Assembly (NCBI RefSeq): GCF_000427465.1
Contig: NZ_ATYB01000014.1
Span: 1,511,570-1,575,569, forward strand
Direction: 5' to 3'
Source of the DNA: Sinorhizobium arboris LMG 14919
GTDB lineage: Bacteria; Pseudomonadota; Alphaproteobacteria; Rhizobiales; Rhizobiaceae
DNA: 64,000 nucleotides
The translations under genes were made by a program, and so were the position numbers. A model generated the notes under the pieces. The model did no database searches, was not told the DNA's origin, and worked only from the letters and a program-made list of their open reading frames with translations. Below are positions 9,015 to 17,977 of this stretch, piece by piece (position 1 is the first letter of the stretch; the number at the start of each line of letters is the position of its first letter).

Positions 9015-10108
9015 CAGTGCGCCCCTTCCGTCGTCACTCCGGCGAAACGATCCCACACCAATCGGATTCGATAGTGAATGAGCGCGTCGCAAGATAGCAC
9101 GAAAAACAGCAGCAACCCCTGAAAGACGCGCGTCACCTTGTCGGACACTCCGATCGAAAGCTGCGCGGCCTCGCCGCCAAGATAGGTCAGCGCCAGGACG
9201 AGACCGGCGGCGACGATCCCGAGCGGATTGAGCCGGCCGAGGAAAGCGACGATGATGGCGGTAAAGCCGTAACCGGGTGAGATCACCGGACGCAGTTGTT
9301 GGATGGCGCCGCTGACTTCCGAGATGCCGGCCAGTCCCGCCAGCGCCCCGGAAAACAGCATCGAGAACCAGATCATCCTGCGCGAGGAAAAGCCGGCAAA
9401 GCGCCCTGCCCGCTCGGATTGCCCGAGAACGGTGATTTCAAAACCTTTCAACGTATAGCGCATCATGAACCACACCAGCACTGCTGCGATGATCGCAAAG
9501 GCGAAACCCCAGTGCGTGCGCCCTGAGGCGAGCAGTTCGGGAAGGATCGCATCGGCGCCGAACGTTCGCGTTTCCGGAAAGTTCATGCCTTGCGGATTGC
9601 GCCAGGGACCACGAACGAGCCAGTCGAGAAAGAGCTGGGCCACATAAACCAGCATCAGGCTCGTCAATATCTCATTCGTATTCATATGCGCCTTCAGGAA
9701 GGCCGGTATCGCCGCGAAAAGCGCGCCGCCAAGCATGCCGAGAAGCATCATCAGCGGCAGCATCAGCGGCGACTGCCATTCGTAGAAGAGTACCGGCAGG
9801 GCCGAGCCGGCGATTGCACCCATGACGAACTGCCCCTCTGCGCCGATGTTCCAGTTGTTGGAACGGAAGCAGACGGAGAGTCCGACGCCGATCAGGATCA
9901 GCGGCGCCGCCTTGATCGCAAGCTCGTGGAGCGACCAGACCTCGATTAGAGGCTCTACAAAAAAGCTGTAAAGCGCAGTCACGGGATTCTTGCCGAGCAG
10001 GGCGAACATCACGCCGCCGAAGGCGATGGTCAGCGCAAGGGCGATGAACGGCGAAAGGACGGAAAACAGCGTCGAGGCCTTCGCGCGCTTTTCGAGTTCA
10101 ATGCGCAT
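9014..10108 (-). CDS. BMP-type ABC transporter permease (first subunit)
   Basis: This 364-residue inner-membrane permease of the BPD-transp-2 family has the FRSNNWNIGAEGQFVMGA motif that mirrors the one in its partner. It is the longer of the pair, as is usual for NupB/YufP-type subunits. The ATG at 10108 gives an 11-base overlap with the end of the ATPase gene. About ten membrane segments are visible. It works with the neighbouring ATPase, permease and BMP protein. Confidence 0.92.
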   Translation of the reverse strand: MRIELEKRAKASTLFSVLSPFIALALTIAFGGVMFALLGKNPVTALYSFFVEPLIEVWSLHELAIKAAPLILIGVGLSVCFRSNNWNIGAEGQFVMGAIAGSALPVLFYEWQSPLMLPLMMLLGMLGGALFAAIPAFLKAHMNTNEILTSLMLVYVAQLFLDWLVRGPWRNPQGMNFPETRTFGADAILPELLASGRTHWGFAFAIIAAVLVWFMMRYTLKGFEITVLGQSERAGRFAGFSSRRMIWFSMLFSGALAGLAGISEVSGAIQQLRPVISPGYGFTAIIVAFLGRLNPLGIVAAGLVLALTYLGGEAAQLSIGVSDKVTRVFQGLLLFFVLSCDALIHYRIRLVWDRFAGVTTEGAH

Positions 10109-11684
10109 GCGCTGCTCCCGTATCTGCCGCACTGCTTTCCGATTGGCCGTGCATTCCACCCATCAGAAGGCCGATCTTTTCACGCGAAAGTTCGCGGGCC
10201 GGATAGGGATCGGAGAGACGCCCGTCGCTGATCACTGCGATCTCCGTCGCCACTTCGAATATTTCATCGAGATCCTGGCTGATCACCAGCACGGCCGATC
10301 CCGCCTTTGCGAGATCGACGAGGGCTTGGCGTATACGGCTCGCCGCTCCGGCGTCCACACCCCAGGTCGGCTGGTTGACGACGAGCACGGCCGGCTGCCG
10401 GTCGAGTTCCCGTCCGACGATGAATTTCTGCAGGTTGCCGCCCGAAAGCGAACCGGCCGGCGGGTCCTCGCCGCTCTTGCGCACGTCCATCGCCTCGGCG
10501 ATCCGCTTCGTTGCCGCCTTGACCGCGCCGTGACGGATGATCTTCAAGGCGCCGCCACCGAGGAAGGCCCGCCGGTCGGACTGACTGCGCGCGAGCACCA
10601 GGTTGTCCGAAAGCGACAGCCCCGATACCGCGGCATGCCCATGGCGCTCCTCCGGCACGAAACCGGCGCCCATCAGGCGCCGCGCATTGATGTTCCTGGT
10701 CCCGACGGGCCGCTGGCGGATCTGGATAGCGTTGTCGTCGGCCACAGGATATTCGCCCGAAAGCGCGTCGAAGAGTTCGCCCTGCCCGTTGCCGGCTACT
10801 CCGGCGACCGCGAGAACCTCGCCCGCCCTGACCTTCAGACAGATGTCCTTCAACGAGACGGCAAAGGGCGTGCGCCCCGCGACCGAAAGATGCCGCGCCT
10901 CCAATTGCACTTCGCCTCTGGTGCTCGTTCCCTCCGGCGTCACGACCGCGACGTCGCTGCCGACCATCATTCGTGCGAGAGAGGCGGGCGTTTCCGCGCG
11001 CGGATCGCAGGCGCCGGTCACCTTGCCGTGTCTCAGAACGGTCGCGCGGTCGCAGATGCGCTGCACCTCTTCAAGACGGTGGCTGATGTAAAGGACGGAA
11101 CGCCCCTCCGATCTCAGTTTCTGCAGCGTCTCGAAAAGGCGGTCCGCTTCCTGGGGCGTCAATACCGAAGTCGGCTCGTCGAGAATGATGAGCTGCGGAT
11201 TCTGCAGGAGGGCCCGGACGATTTCGATCCGCTGCCGTTCACCCACGGAGAGATCGGCCACATGCGCCTTCGGATCGAGAGGCAGTCCGTAGATGCGCGA
11301 CAGCCGTGACGCCTCTTCGGCGACGCGGGCGAGCGAAACGGTCCTGTCCATGGAAAGGGCGATGTTCTCGGCGACGGTCAGCGCCTCGAACAGGGAAAAA
11401 TGCTGGAAGACCATGCCGATGCCGAGCCGGCGGGCGTCACTCGGGCTGGCGATGCGAACATTCGCCTCCTGCCACATGATCTCGCCCGCCGTCGGCGCCA
11501 GTACGCCGAACAACATCTTCACCAGCGTCGATTTTCCCGCGCCGTTCTCGCCGAGCAGCGCGTGGATCTCTCCGGGTTCTATCTGCAGGTTGATCGCATC
11601 GCAGGCCGCGAACGAGCCGAACAATTTCGTAAGGTTGCTAACGGCCAGCAACGGGCCGCTCGCGGTTTGTCCCTTTACAGGCAC
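10098..11684 (-). CDS. Duplicated ABC ATPase of BMP-type importer
   Basis: The 528-residue protein contains two ABC domains in tandem, as in sugar and nucleoside importers. The first has a perfect Walker A (GENGAGKST) and ILDEPTSVL. The second has a degenerate P-loop (GVAGNGQGE), an LSGGNLQK signature and VVNQPTWGVD in place of a standard Walker B. Such asymmetry is normal for this class. It starts the four-gene operon, with a leader of about 150 bases separating it from the quinone reductase gene. Confidence 0.94.
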   Translation of the reverse strand: MPVKGQTASGPLLAVSNLTKLFGSFAACDAINLQIEPGEIHALLGENGAGKSTLVKMLFGVLAPTAGEIMWQEANVRIASPSDARRLGIGMVFQHFSLFEALTVAENIALSMDRTVSLARVAEEASRLSRIYGLPLDPKAHVADLSVGERQRIEIVRALLQNPQLIILDEPTSVLTPQEADRLFETLQKLRSEGRSVLYISHRLEEVQRICDRATVLRHGKVTGACDPRAETPASLARMMVGSDVAVVTPEGTSTRGEVQLEARHLSVAGRTPFAVSLKDICLKVRAGEVLAVAGVAGNGQGELFDALSGEYPVADDNAIQIRQRPVGTRNINARRLMGAGFVPEERHGHAAVSGLSLSDNLVLARSQSDRRAFLGGGALKIIRHGAVKAATKRIAEAMDVRKSGEDPPAGSLSGGNLQKFIVGRELDRQPAVLVVNQPTWGVDAGAASRIRQALVDLAKAGSAVLVISQDLDEIFEVATEIAVISDGRLSDPYPARELSREKIGLLMGGMHGQSESSAADTGAAHAH

Positions 11685-11833
11685 GCTGCCCTCTTTCCCC
11701 TCTTTGATCCCCGGCCGCCTTGCCGCATGTTTCCTTCAGTCGTATCCGACCGAGGGACAATGTCATGCACCAGCTTGAAGAGTTACAGCGACCTTCGTGC
11801 GTCAGAGAAGACGTAGGCGCTGTAAGGCTTCGG

Positions 11834-12811
11834 TCAGGGAATCAGCAATGTCGTTCCACTTGTTTTTCTTGTTTCGAGATCCGTATGCGCCCGGCCGGCT
11901 TCGGCGAGCGGATAGGTCTGATTGATATTGATACGCACTTTGTTGCTTTGCACAACATCAAACAGGGAATTTGCACATGCCTCCAGAGCCGGTCGGGTCG
12001 CGACATAACTGAAGAGCGTCGGGCGCGTCGCAAAGAGCGCACCCTTCTGCGCCAGGATACCGATGTTGAACGCATCTACCGGCCCGGAGGAGTTGCCGAA
12101 GCTGACCCAGAGGCCGCGCGGCTTCAGGCAGTCGAGCGAGGCCGGGTAGGTATCGCGACCGACGGAGTCATAGACGACGTCGACGCCGTGCCCCCCGGTC
12201 AACTCCTTCACGCGGGTGACGAAATTGTCCGTGCGGTAGTTGATGACGTGATCGTAGCCATGGGCAAGCGCAAGATCGATCTTCTCCTGGGATCCGGCTG
12301 TTCCGATCACCGTCGCGCCGAGCGCCTTGGCCCATTGCCCCGCAATGAGGCCGACACCGCCGGCGGCGGCGTGAAAAAGCAACGTCGTCTCCGGACCGAC
12401 CTTGAAGGTCTGGTTGAGTAGGTATTGCGCGGTCATGCCCTTGAGCATCATCGCAGCCGCCGTCTCCAGGCTGATTCCATCCGGAACCTTCAGAAGTTGC
12501 GAAGCATCTATGTTACGCTCGCTCGCATAGGCGCCGTCAGCCGACGCATAGGCGACGCGGTCGCCGACCGAAAACATGCTGACCCCGTCCCCCACGGCGG
12601 TCACTATGCCGGCGCCTTCCTTGCCCGGGACGAAGGGAAGCCCGGTCGCCGACTTGTAAAGGCCGGTGCGAAAATAGACATCGATGAAGTTGAGGCCGAT
12701 CGCCACCTGCCGGATCTGCACTTCGCCGGGCCCGGGCGCCGCAAGCGTCACACCCTCGATCTTCAGAACTTCCGGTGCGCCAAGTTCGCGAACGACGATC
12801 GCCTGTGCCAT
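11834..12811 (-). CDS. Quinone oxidoreductase (zeta-crystallin type MDR)
   Basis: The 325-residue zinc-free medium-chain reductase would use NADPH to reduce quinones or similar carbonyls. The N-terminal GroES-like fold contains the GLNFIDVYFRTGLY segment, and the Rossmann motif HAAAGGVGLIAGQWAK lies near residue 150. The start is the ATG at 12811, six bases after AGGAG; a TTG six bases upstream is less likely. It is adjacent to the ABC operon but has its own ribosome site and no clear functional link. Confidence 0.92.
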   Translation of the reverse strand: MAQAIVVRELGAPEVLKIEGVTLAAPGPGEVQIRQVAIGLNFIDVYFRTGLYKSATGLPFVPGKEGAGIVTAVGDGVSMFSVGDRVAYASADGAYASERNIDASQLLKVPDGISLETAAAMMLKGMTAQYLLNQTFKVGPETTLLFHAAAGGVGLIAGQWAKALGATVIGTAGSQEKIDLALAHGYDHVINYRTDNFVTRVKELTGGHGVDVVYDSVGRDTYPASLDCLKPRGLWVSFGNSSGPVDAFNIGILAQKGALFATRPTLFSYVATRPALEACANSLFDVVQSNKVRININQTYPLAEAGRAHTDLETRKTSGTTLLIP

Positions 12812-12862
12812 GATCAACTCCTATGGATTCCGATGATTTCGCGCCGAGCCACCCGATTGCGT

Positions 12863-13588
12863 TCAGGCACGCCCGAGATTCGGGAAGATCTGCAGTATGA
12901 AACCGATAACGTACAGGTAAAGCCCGGTTGCGACGACGCCTGCGACCACCCACGGCGGCGTCTCGAAATGCAGAAGCAACGCGTACATGCCGAGCACCGA
13001 CCACGCGAAGAATATGCCGAGATTGAGCGGCCTCAGTCTCTTCACACGCACCGGATGCAGAAAATTGATGGGCAGGAACGTCAATACGACCGAGAGGAAA
13101 ACAACAATCGAAGCAGTGACTTCACTCGCCTGGATTACAAAAAGGGTGAAGACGATCATGTTCCAGACGACGGGAAATCCGGAAAAGAAATACTCGTCCG
13201 TCTTCATTCCCATGTCCGCGTAGTAGATAGCGCTCGAGACGACGATGGCGCCGGCTGCCACGAAGGACCAGGGCTCGCCGATCATGCCGCTCTGGTAAAG
13301 CGCGAAGGCCGGCAGCAGCACGTAGGTCACGTAGTCGATGACGTTGTCGAGCGTATCGCCGGACCAGTTGGGCAACACCTCCTTGACCTGGACCTTGCGG
13401 GCGATCGGACCGTCAATGCCGTCGACGAGCAAGGCGAGACCGAGCCACCAGAACATATCGACGAAACGGTGCTCGGCCGCTGCCACCACACCGAGGAAGG
13501 CCAGGAACGAACCGGACGCCGTCAGGATGTGTACGGAGAAGGCGCGGATTTCGGCGTAAGGAACGCGTCTGTAATTGAAAAACTTCAT
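12863..13588 (-). CDS. pcs: Phosphatidylcholine synthase
   Basis: The 241-residue integral membrane enzyme condenses choline with CDP-diacylglycerol to give phosphatidylcholine, the one-step pathway of rhizobia and relatives. The CDP-alcohol phosphotransferase signature is visible as DGxxAR, then 12 residues, then GxxxDxxxD. The 12-residue spacing, rather than eight, is the Pcs variant. About seven membrane helices follow. The ATG at 13588 (MKFFNYRR) gives the length I recall for the S. meliloti enzyme; the longer upstream reading frame is not coding-like. Confidence 0.95.
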   Translation of the reverse strand: MKFFNYRRVPYAEIRAFSVHILTASGSFLAFLGVVAAAEHRFVDMFWWLGLALLVDGIDGPIARKVQVKEVLPNWSGDTLDNVIDYVTYVLLPAFALYQSGMIGEPWSFVAAGAIVVSSAIYYADMGMKTDEYFFSGFPVVWNMIVFTLFVIQASEVTASIVVFLSVVLTFLPINFLHPVRVKRLRPLNLGIFFAWSVLGMYALLLHFETPPWVVAGVVATGLYLYVIGFILQIFPNLGRA

Positions 13589-13856
13589 CTGCGAAGCCGC
13601 CCCTGTCCCTTGTCCCGTCGCTCTGCGCCGCCAGCCAGCCGTATTTCGGCACCTGCGCCGCCTTGGCCGTAATATGCACCGATTGCCGAGCATCGCCAGC
13701 AAAAACCAACCCTGCACAGCCTTTGAGCAGCATTGTCCTGTGGACATGCGACCAGCAACCCTGCGCTGATTCCGACCATTTATTTCAATGGCCTAAGCGG
13801 CTAGAACGAGGATCGGGATATGGTACACGGCGGCAGCGTGGTAGATTTGACGGTCG

Positions 13857-13965
13857 CATTTCCTCGCTCCTCCCTGTGCTGCTTGGCACAGGGGTCCAGA
13901 AGCGCCGCACCTGCGGCGCGGAAGGCGTCTTTCCTGTGACGAGCACAGGAGTGAGGGAGGGAAGG
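13857..13965. repeat. RIME-like palindromic intergenic element
   Basis: About 109 bases form an imperfect inverted repeat. The outer arms CTCGCTCCTCCCTGTGCT and AGCACAGGAGTGAGGGAG pair. The centre holds a second palindrome around GCGCCGCACCTGCGGCGC. Length and two-palindrome layout match the Rhizobium-specific intergenic mosaic element as I remember it. It fills the otherwise gene-free 470 bases between the divergent pcs and UbiH-family genes. No other element is seen in that gap. Confidence 0.7.
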
Positions 13966-14058
13966 CTATGTCATACTGCAACCGCGCGACTGTTGAATAC
14001 TGATAAGTCGTGACAACAAGACGAAGGGCGGGCAACCGCGTGGGAGGTCCTGTCGACC

Positions 14059-15270
14059 ATGGATCACTTTGACATCGCAATCATCGGCGCGGGGCTTGCC
14101 GGCTCGCTGGCGGCGATCGCACTTGCCCGCGAAGGGCATCGCGTCGCGCTCGTCGGACCTCGCCCGGCCATCGCCGACGGCCGCACCACCGCGCTCATGG
14201 ACCAGTCGATCGAATATTTGAAGACGCTGGATCTTTGGGATGAGGTCCAGCCGCTGACGGCGCCGCTTGTCGCCATTCACATCCTGGACGGGACCGGGCG
14301 GCTTTTTCGGGCGCCGCCAGTCAATTTCCGCGCCTCGGAAGTGGGCCTCCAGGCTTTTGGCTACAACATTCCGAATGCGCCCTTCCTCGGTATTCTCGAA
14401 AAACACGAAGCGGCCTTGCCGGTACTCGAGCGTGAGACCGCCGCGGCAACGAGCTTCGACATCGACGCCGCAGAAGTTCGAATCGGCCTCGATAGTGGTC
14501 GCTCGATCACCGCCGATCTGGTGATCGGCGCCGACGGGCGACGCTCGGCCGTGCGGGAGGCCGCCGGGATCGGCGTCCGCACCTGGTCCTATCCACAGGC
14601 CGCCATCGTCCTGAATTTCGGCCACGAACTGCCGCACCAGGACGTTTCGACGGAGTTCCATACGGAAAGCGGTCCGTTCACGCAGGTTCCTCTTCCCGGG
14701 AACCGCTCGAGCCTCGTCTGGGTGCAGAAGCCGCGCGACGCGGAGGAGACGTTGAAGCTTGCTCCTGACGTCCTTTCGCGCACCATCGAGGACCGCATGC
14801 AGTCGATCCTCGGCAAAGTTACGACCGAGGGAGTGCCGCAGTCATTTCCGCTTTCCGGCCTTTCCGCCCATCGTTTCGGCAGGGGACGCATCCTGCTCGT
14901 CGGTGAAGCCGCCCACGCCTTTCCGCCGATCGGAGCCCAGGGGCTGAACCTCAGCCTTCGCGATATCATGACCCTCGTCGATCTCATCGGCGCGCCAGCA
15001 GGCAGCCGCCTGCCGGCAGACACGGGCGACCGCTTCGACGGCCGGCGGCGCGCCGACATCCTCAGCAGAACGGCGAGCGTCGACCTGCTCAACCGTTCGC
15101 TGCTCTCGAATTTCCTGCCGGTGCAAGCCTTGCGCGCGGCCGGCCTGCATCTTCTTTCCTCTGCAGGTCCGCTACGCGGACTTTTGATGCGCGAAGGAAT
15201 CCATCCCGGCAGCGCCCTGCAGGCGTTCAAAGAGGGGCTACGGGAAGAAATCCGACGGAAGAGCGCCTGA
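14059..15270 (+). CDS. UbiH/Coq6-family FAD-dependent hydroxylase
   Basis: The 403-residue flavoprotein carries the N-terminal dinucleotide motif GAGLAG (residues 11-16), the DG motif GADGRRSAVRE and the GD-type FAD motif with GEAAHAFPPIGAQGLN. The D of the usual GDAAH is replaced by E here. Family members hydroxylate the ubiquinone ring at the inner membrane. Which position this enzyme modifies cannot be told from sequence. GGGAGG precedes the ATG. The gene converges on, and overlaps by 33 bases, the AEC carrier gene. Confidence 0.9.
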   Translation: MDHFDIAIIGAGLAGSLAAIALAREGHRVALVGPRPAIADGRTTALMDQSIEYLKTLDLWDEVQPLTAPLVAIHILDGTGRLFRAPPVNFRASEVGLQAFGYNIPNAPFLGILEKHEAALPVLERETAAATSFDIDAAEVRIGLDSGRSITADLVIGADGRRSAVREAAGIGVRTWSYPQAAIVLNFGHELPHQDVSTEFHTESGPFTQVPLPGNRSSLVWVQKPRDAEETLKLAPDVLSRTIEDRMQSILGKVTTEGVPQSFPLSGLSAHRFGRGRILLVGEAAHAFPPIGAQGLNLSLRDIMTLVDLIGAPAGSRLPADTGDRFDGRRRADILSRTASVDLLNRSLLSNFLPVQALRAAGLHLLSSAGPLRGLLMREGIHPGSALQAFKEGLREEIRRKSA

Positions 15271-16200
15271 ACGTATGAGATAAAGCAGGCCGGTTACCGT
15301 TGCGACCGAAAGCAGCGTTGTGATGAGGATGGTCGCCGATGCCCGCTCCTGCCAGACGCCATATTGCTGACCGATCACGAAGACGTTCGTCGCGGTCGGC
15401 AGGGAGGCAAGCAGCACGGCCGTCTGCACCCAGACAGGATCGTAGGCGCCGCCAAGACTGAGCGCCAGATACATCAGCAGCGGATGGAGCACGAGCTTCG
15501 CCGGAACGATGTAGCCGATCTCGGCGGGAATGCGCTTAAGCGGGCGCAACGCGAGCGTGACCCCCATCGCGAACAGGGCGCAAGGCGCCGCCGCTTGCGC
15601 CAGATAGTCGATCAGCCGCTGCAGCGGCAGCGGGGGTTCAAAGGCGAGAAAGGCCGCACCGACGCCGGCAAAGGTAGACAGGATGAATGGATGGAATGCG
15701 ATGCGGCGCGCAATGCCGAGGGCGAGGAAGGCAGGCTTCTGCTTGCGGCCGCCCACCGCTGCCATCATCGCCGGAGCAACGGTGAAATGCACTGCATTCT
15801 CGAAGCAGAAGATCAGTGCCACCGGAACGGCCGCCGTCTCGCCGAGAGCAAGCAGCGCCAGTCCGGGCCCCATATAGCCGATATTCCCATAGGAACCGGC
15901 GAAACCCTGCATCGTCGCCTCGGCAACCGTGTTGCGGCGAAGGAACAGCCCTATCGCGAAGATCAGGGCGAAAATGACATAGGTCGTACCAACGCTGGTC
16001 AGGATGAACTCGCCACGGGTAAGCTCCTCCACCGGCGTGCGCGAGACCAGCTTGAAGAAGAGTGCCGGCAGCGCCAGGTAGACGATGAACGTGTTCAGCC
16101 AGCCCATTGCCTCGCCCGGATGGTCGACGAGACGCGCTGTCAGATAGCCGAGAAAGATGAGGCCGAAGAACGGCAGCACCAGGCCCGCAATTTCCGCCAT
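15238..16200 (-). CDS. AEC-family (auxin efflux carrier-like) transporter
   Basis: The 320-residue protein has about ten hydrophobic helices in two halves, as in AEC carriers. It starts MAEIAGLVLPFFGLIFLGYL, with GNIGYMGPGLAL near residue 105. Bacterial members export or import malonate, malate or other small acids; the substrate here is unknown. It ends inside the 3' end of the convergent hydroxylase gene. Upstream lie two tandem intergenic repeat units that may carry its leader. Confidence 0.88.
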   Translation of the reverse strand: MAEIAGLVLPFFGLIFLGYLTARLVDHPGEAMGWLNTFIVYLALPALFFKLVSRTPVEELTRGEFILTSVGTTYVIFALIFAIGLFLRRNTVAEATMQGFAGSYGNIGYMGPGLALLALGETAAVPVALIFCFENAVHFTVAPAMMAAVGGRKQKPAFLALGIARRIAFHPFILSTFAGVGAAFLAFEPPLPLQRLIDYLAQAAAPCALFAMGVTLALRPLKRIPAEIGYIVPAKLVLHPLLMYLALSLGGAYDPVWVQTAVLLASLPTATNVFVIGQQYGVWQERASATILITTLLSVATVTGLLYLIRSGALPSDFFP

Positions 16201-16221
16201 GATCTCCCTCGCCGCGGCAGG

Positions 16222-16345
16222 AGCGCTTCCAGGAAAAATGCGTAGCGGTTTTCCGTTCGGAAGTGCGTCGTTTCAAAGACTTACAGCGCCTCCAGGAAAA
16301 GTCCGTCGCGGTTTTCCGTCCAGCATTGCGTAGCTTCAAAGACTT
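16222..16345. repeat. Two tandem copies of the dispersed intergenic repeat
   Basis: Two units of about 63 bases begin at 16222 and 16285. Each reads AGCGC-TCCAGGAAAA, then GCGGTTTTCCGT, then GCGT and TTCAAAGACTT. They match the unit at 4491 and the one at 22000. Tandem placement here allows the unit length to be read directly. Confidence 0.7.
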
Positions 16346-16347
16346 GG

Positions 16348-16382
16348 AGCGGTCTGGTGTTTCAACGAAGCACCGGACCGCT
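16348..16382 (-). terminator. Hairpin downstream of ccdA
   Basis: AGCGGTCTGGTG and CACCGGACCGCT form a 12-base stem with one G-U pair around an 11-base loop, 15 bases beyond the minus-strand CcdA stop. There is no clear U-tract, so it may be a terminator or a part of the adjacent repeat array. Confidence 0.45.
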
Positions 16383-16396
16383 GTAGCTAAGCGTGC

Positions 16397-17140
16397 TTAG
16401 CCGATTTGCGACAGAATTGGGAAGGTCTGTTGGAACCAGATCGCGACGGAACTGACGAAACCGAAGAGGAAGGCGAGGCCGGCGGCGACGAGCAGTGCAC
16501 CCATCAGCTTTTCGATGAGCCCCAGATGGCGGCGGAAGCGGGAAAGAAACCGCATGAAGGCGCCGGAAAAACCCGCCGCGATCCAGAACGGCACTGCGAG
16601 GCCGAGCGAATAGATCGCCAGCAGAGCAGCGCCATCGGCCACGGTATCGCGGGCGGCGGCCACTCCCAGGATCGTGCCGAGCACGGGCCCTATGCAGGGA
16701 GTCCAGCCGAAGGCGAAGGCAAGACCCATGACATACGCCCCCGACAGAGTCGCCGGCTTCCCGCCCTGGAAACGTGCCTCGCGGGCGAGAAGCCCGATGC
16801 GGAAGACCCCGAGGAAATGCAGCCCCATCACGATGATGATGATCCCGCCGAAGCGCGAAAGAAGATCCAGGTGCTGCCTGAGCAAAAGACCGATCGAAGA
16901 GGCCCCCGCCCCGAGCGCCACGAAAACCGTCGCAAAGCCGAAAGTGAAGAACAATGCCGCCGGCAGGACGGCCCTGCGCGTGCTCGCGGCGGCCACGCCA
17001 CTTCCGTCCCGGAACTGGTCGACGGATACCCCGGCCATGTAGCACAGATAAGGCGGGACCAAGGGCAGGACGCAGGGCGAGAGAAAGGACAGAGCGCCTG
17101 CAAGAACGGCGGTCCAGATGGATATATCTGCAATCGACAA
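16397..17140 (-). CDS. ccdA: Cytochrome c biogenesis protein CcdA
   Basis: The 247-residue membrane protein passes reducing power from cytosolic thioredoxin to periplasmic thiol proteins for cytochrome c maturation. The conserved cysteines lie in LSFLSPCVLPLVPPYLCY and in FGWTPCIGPVLG, within six membrane helices. I choose the TTG start at 17140, ten bases after a CCGGAG site, because it gives the usual length. An ATG at 17185 would add an unconserved basic leader. Confidence 0.9.
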   Translation of the reverse strand: MSIADISIWTAVLAGALSFLSPCVLPLVPPYLCYMAGVSVDQFRDGSGVAAASTRRAVLPAALFFTFGFATVFVALGAGASSIGLLLRQHLDLLSRFGGIIIIVMGLHFLGVFRIGLLAREARFQGGKPATLSGAYVMGLAFAFGWTPCIGPVLGTILGVAAARDTVADGAALLAIYSLGLAVPFWIAAGFSGAFMRFLSRFRRHLGLIEKLMGALLVAAGLAFLFGFVSSVAIWFQQTFPILSQIG

Positions 17141-17313
17141 GGTATCAGAACTCCGGCACTCGGCTTGCCGCCTTCTTACCCGCATGTACGGAGTGAAACC
17201 AATCACCTTTTGGCGATCATTTTGACGCACCGAACCATGCCCGGCCGAAGATGAGAGCGCCGCACGGGCCGTTCTCTTCGAACCCATAATCGTTGCTCAG
17301 TGCAATTTTTGGG

Positions 17314-17342
17314 TTGACCGGCGCAAAGCCTGCGTGCATATG
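17314..17342 (+). promoter_or_regulatory. Putative sigma-70 promoter of tRNA-Lys
   Basis: TTGACC and CATATG are separated by 17 bases and lie about 37 bases before the tRNA. This fits the rhizobial CTTGAC-17-CTATAT pattern. Confidence 0.6.
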
Positions 17343-17378
17343 TCCGGCCACTCCGCCGGGCCCGCAGGCCCGGCATGG

Positions 17379-17454
17379 GAGCGCGTAGCTCAGCCGGTAG
17401 AGCAACTGACTTTTAATCAGTAGGTCCAGGGTTCGAATCCCTGCGCGCTCACCA
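17379..17454 (+). tRNA. tRNA-Lys (UUU)
   Basis: A full cloverleaf can be drawn. The acceptor GAGCGCG pairs with CGCGCTC, the D-arm is GCTC-GAGC, and the anticodon stem ACTGA-TCAGT holds loop CTTTTAA (anticodon TTT). The T-arm is CAGGG-TTCGAAT-CCCTG. The CCA end is encoded. No integrase gene is next to it, though a patch of unrecognised small ORFs follows. Confidence 0.97.
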
Positions 17455-17567
17455 CGCAAAATCAAGCACTTAAAGACGCTTTTCCGATACGGCCGGAATG
17501 GTGGGTCGCCACACCACGAAGATTATCGCGCTGTACCCCCGGGGCGGAAGTGGAGGTCGACGGGGAC

Positions 17568-17798
17568 ATGAAGCCTTCTCACTTGAACATGGCGTGTACC
17601 ACTGTCGGATCAGGTGTACTGGCCGCATTGCCGGGGGCGGCGAACACAATCATGCGGATCGAGCATCGCGCGGCTGCCAAGCAATCGGCATTGGACGCAT
17701 CGCGTACGATGTTGGCGAAGGACGTCATCTTCCTGTTGGATGGTGACATCATGTCAGGCAGCGCTGGTGTCCGTTCACGCTCGCGTGAGAAGCCATGA
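17568..17798 (+). CDS. Possible small protein of unknown function
   Basis: A 76-residue frame (MKPSHLNMACTTVGSG) starts at an ATG about ten bases after GGAGG and ends in a TGA that overlaps the next micro-ORF. I recognise no family. It lies in the 500-base stretch after tRNA-Lys, where nothing else is evident. Coding status is uncertain; overlap with the next frame is the only support. Confidence 0.3.
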   Translation: MKPSHLNMACTTVGSGVLAALPGAANTIMRIEHRAAAKQSALDASRTMLAKDVIFLLDGDIMSGSAGVRSRSREKP

Positions 17799-17938
17799 GA
17801 CTGCTCGTGCTGGCGGCTGTTCTGATCGCAGCGCTGCTGTTGTTCCTGCTGGTGTCCGGCTTTGCCGATGTCCCCTGTCAGGACGGCACTTGGGATCCGG
17901 ATAAATACACCTGCGCACCGACAGGAGGGACGTCATGA
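17795..17938 (+). CDS. Small single-helix exported or membrane peptide
   Basis: A 47-residue frame begins at an ATG overlapping the preceding stop (ATGA). It has a 20-residue hydrophobic helix (MRLLVLAAVLIAALLLFLLV) followed by a short tail with two cysteines in CQDGTWDPDKYTC. The design suggests a membrane-anchored or secreted micropeptide with a possible disulfide. It is too short for confident gene calling, and no family is recognised. Confidence 0.4.
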   Translation: MRLLVLAAVLIAALLLFLLVSGFADVPCQDGTWDPDKYTCAPTGGTS

Positions 17939-17977
17939 AGGCTGCCCCTCGGCACTCGCACATGCTATAAGAGATCG

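Noticed and set aside
9990..11309. Plus-strand open frame of 439 codons
   Set aside because: It is the shadow of the duplicated ABC ATPase, whose Walker and signature motifs are clear on the minus strand.
12425..13672. Plus-strand open frame of 415 codons
   Set aside because: It runs antisense to the quinone reductase and pcs and has the usual charged shadow composition.
16397..17287. Longer CcdA start with about 49 extra residues
   Set aside because: The extra part is basic and unlike a CcdA N-terminus; the TTG at 17140 has a ribosome site and gives the usual length.
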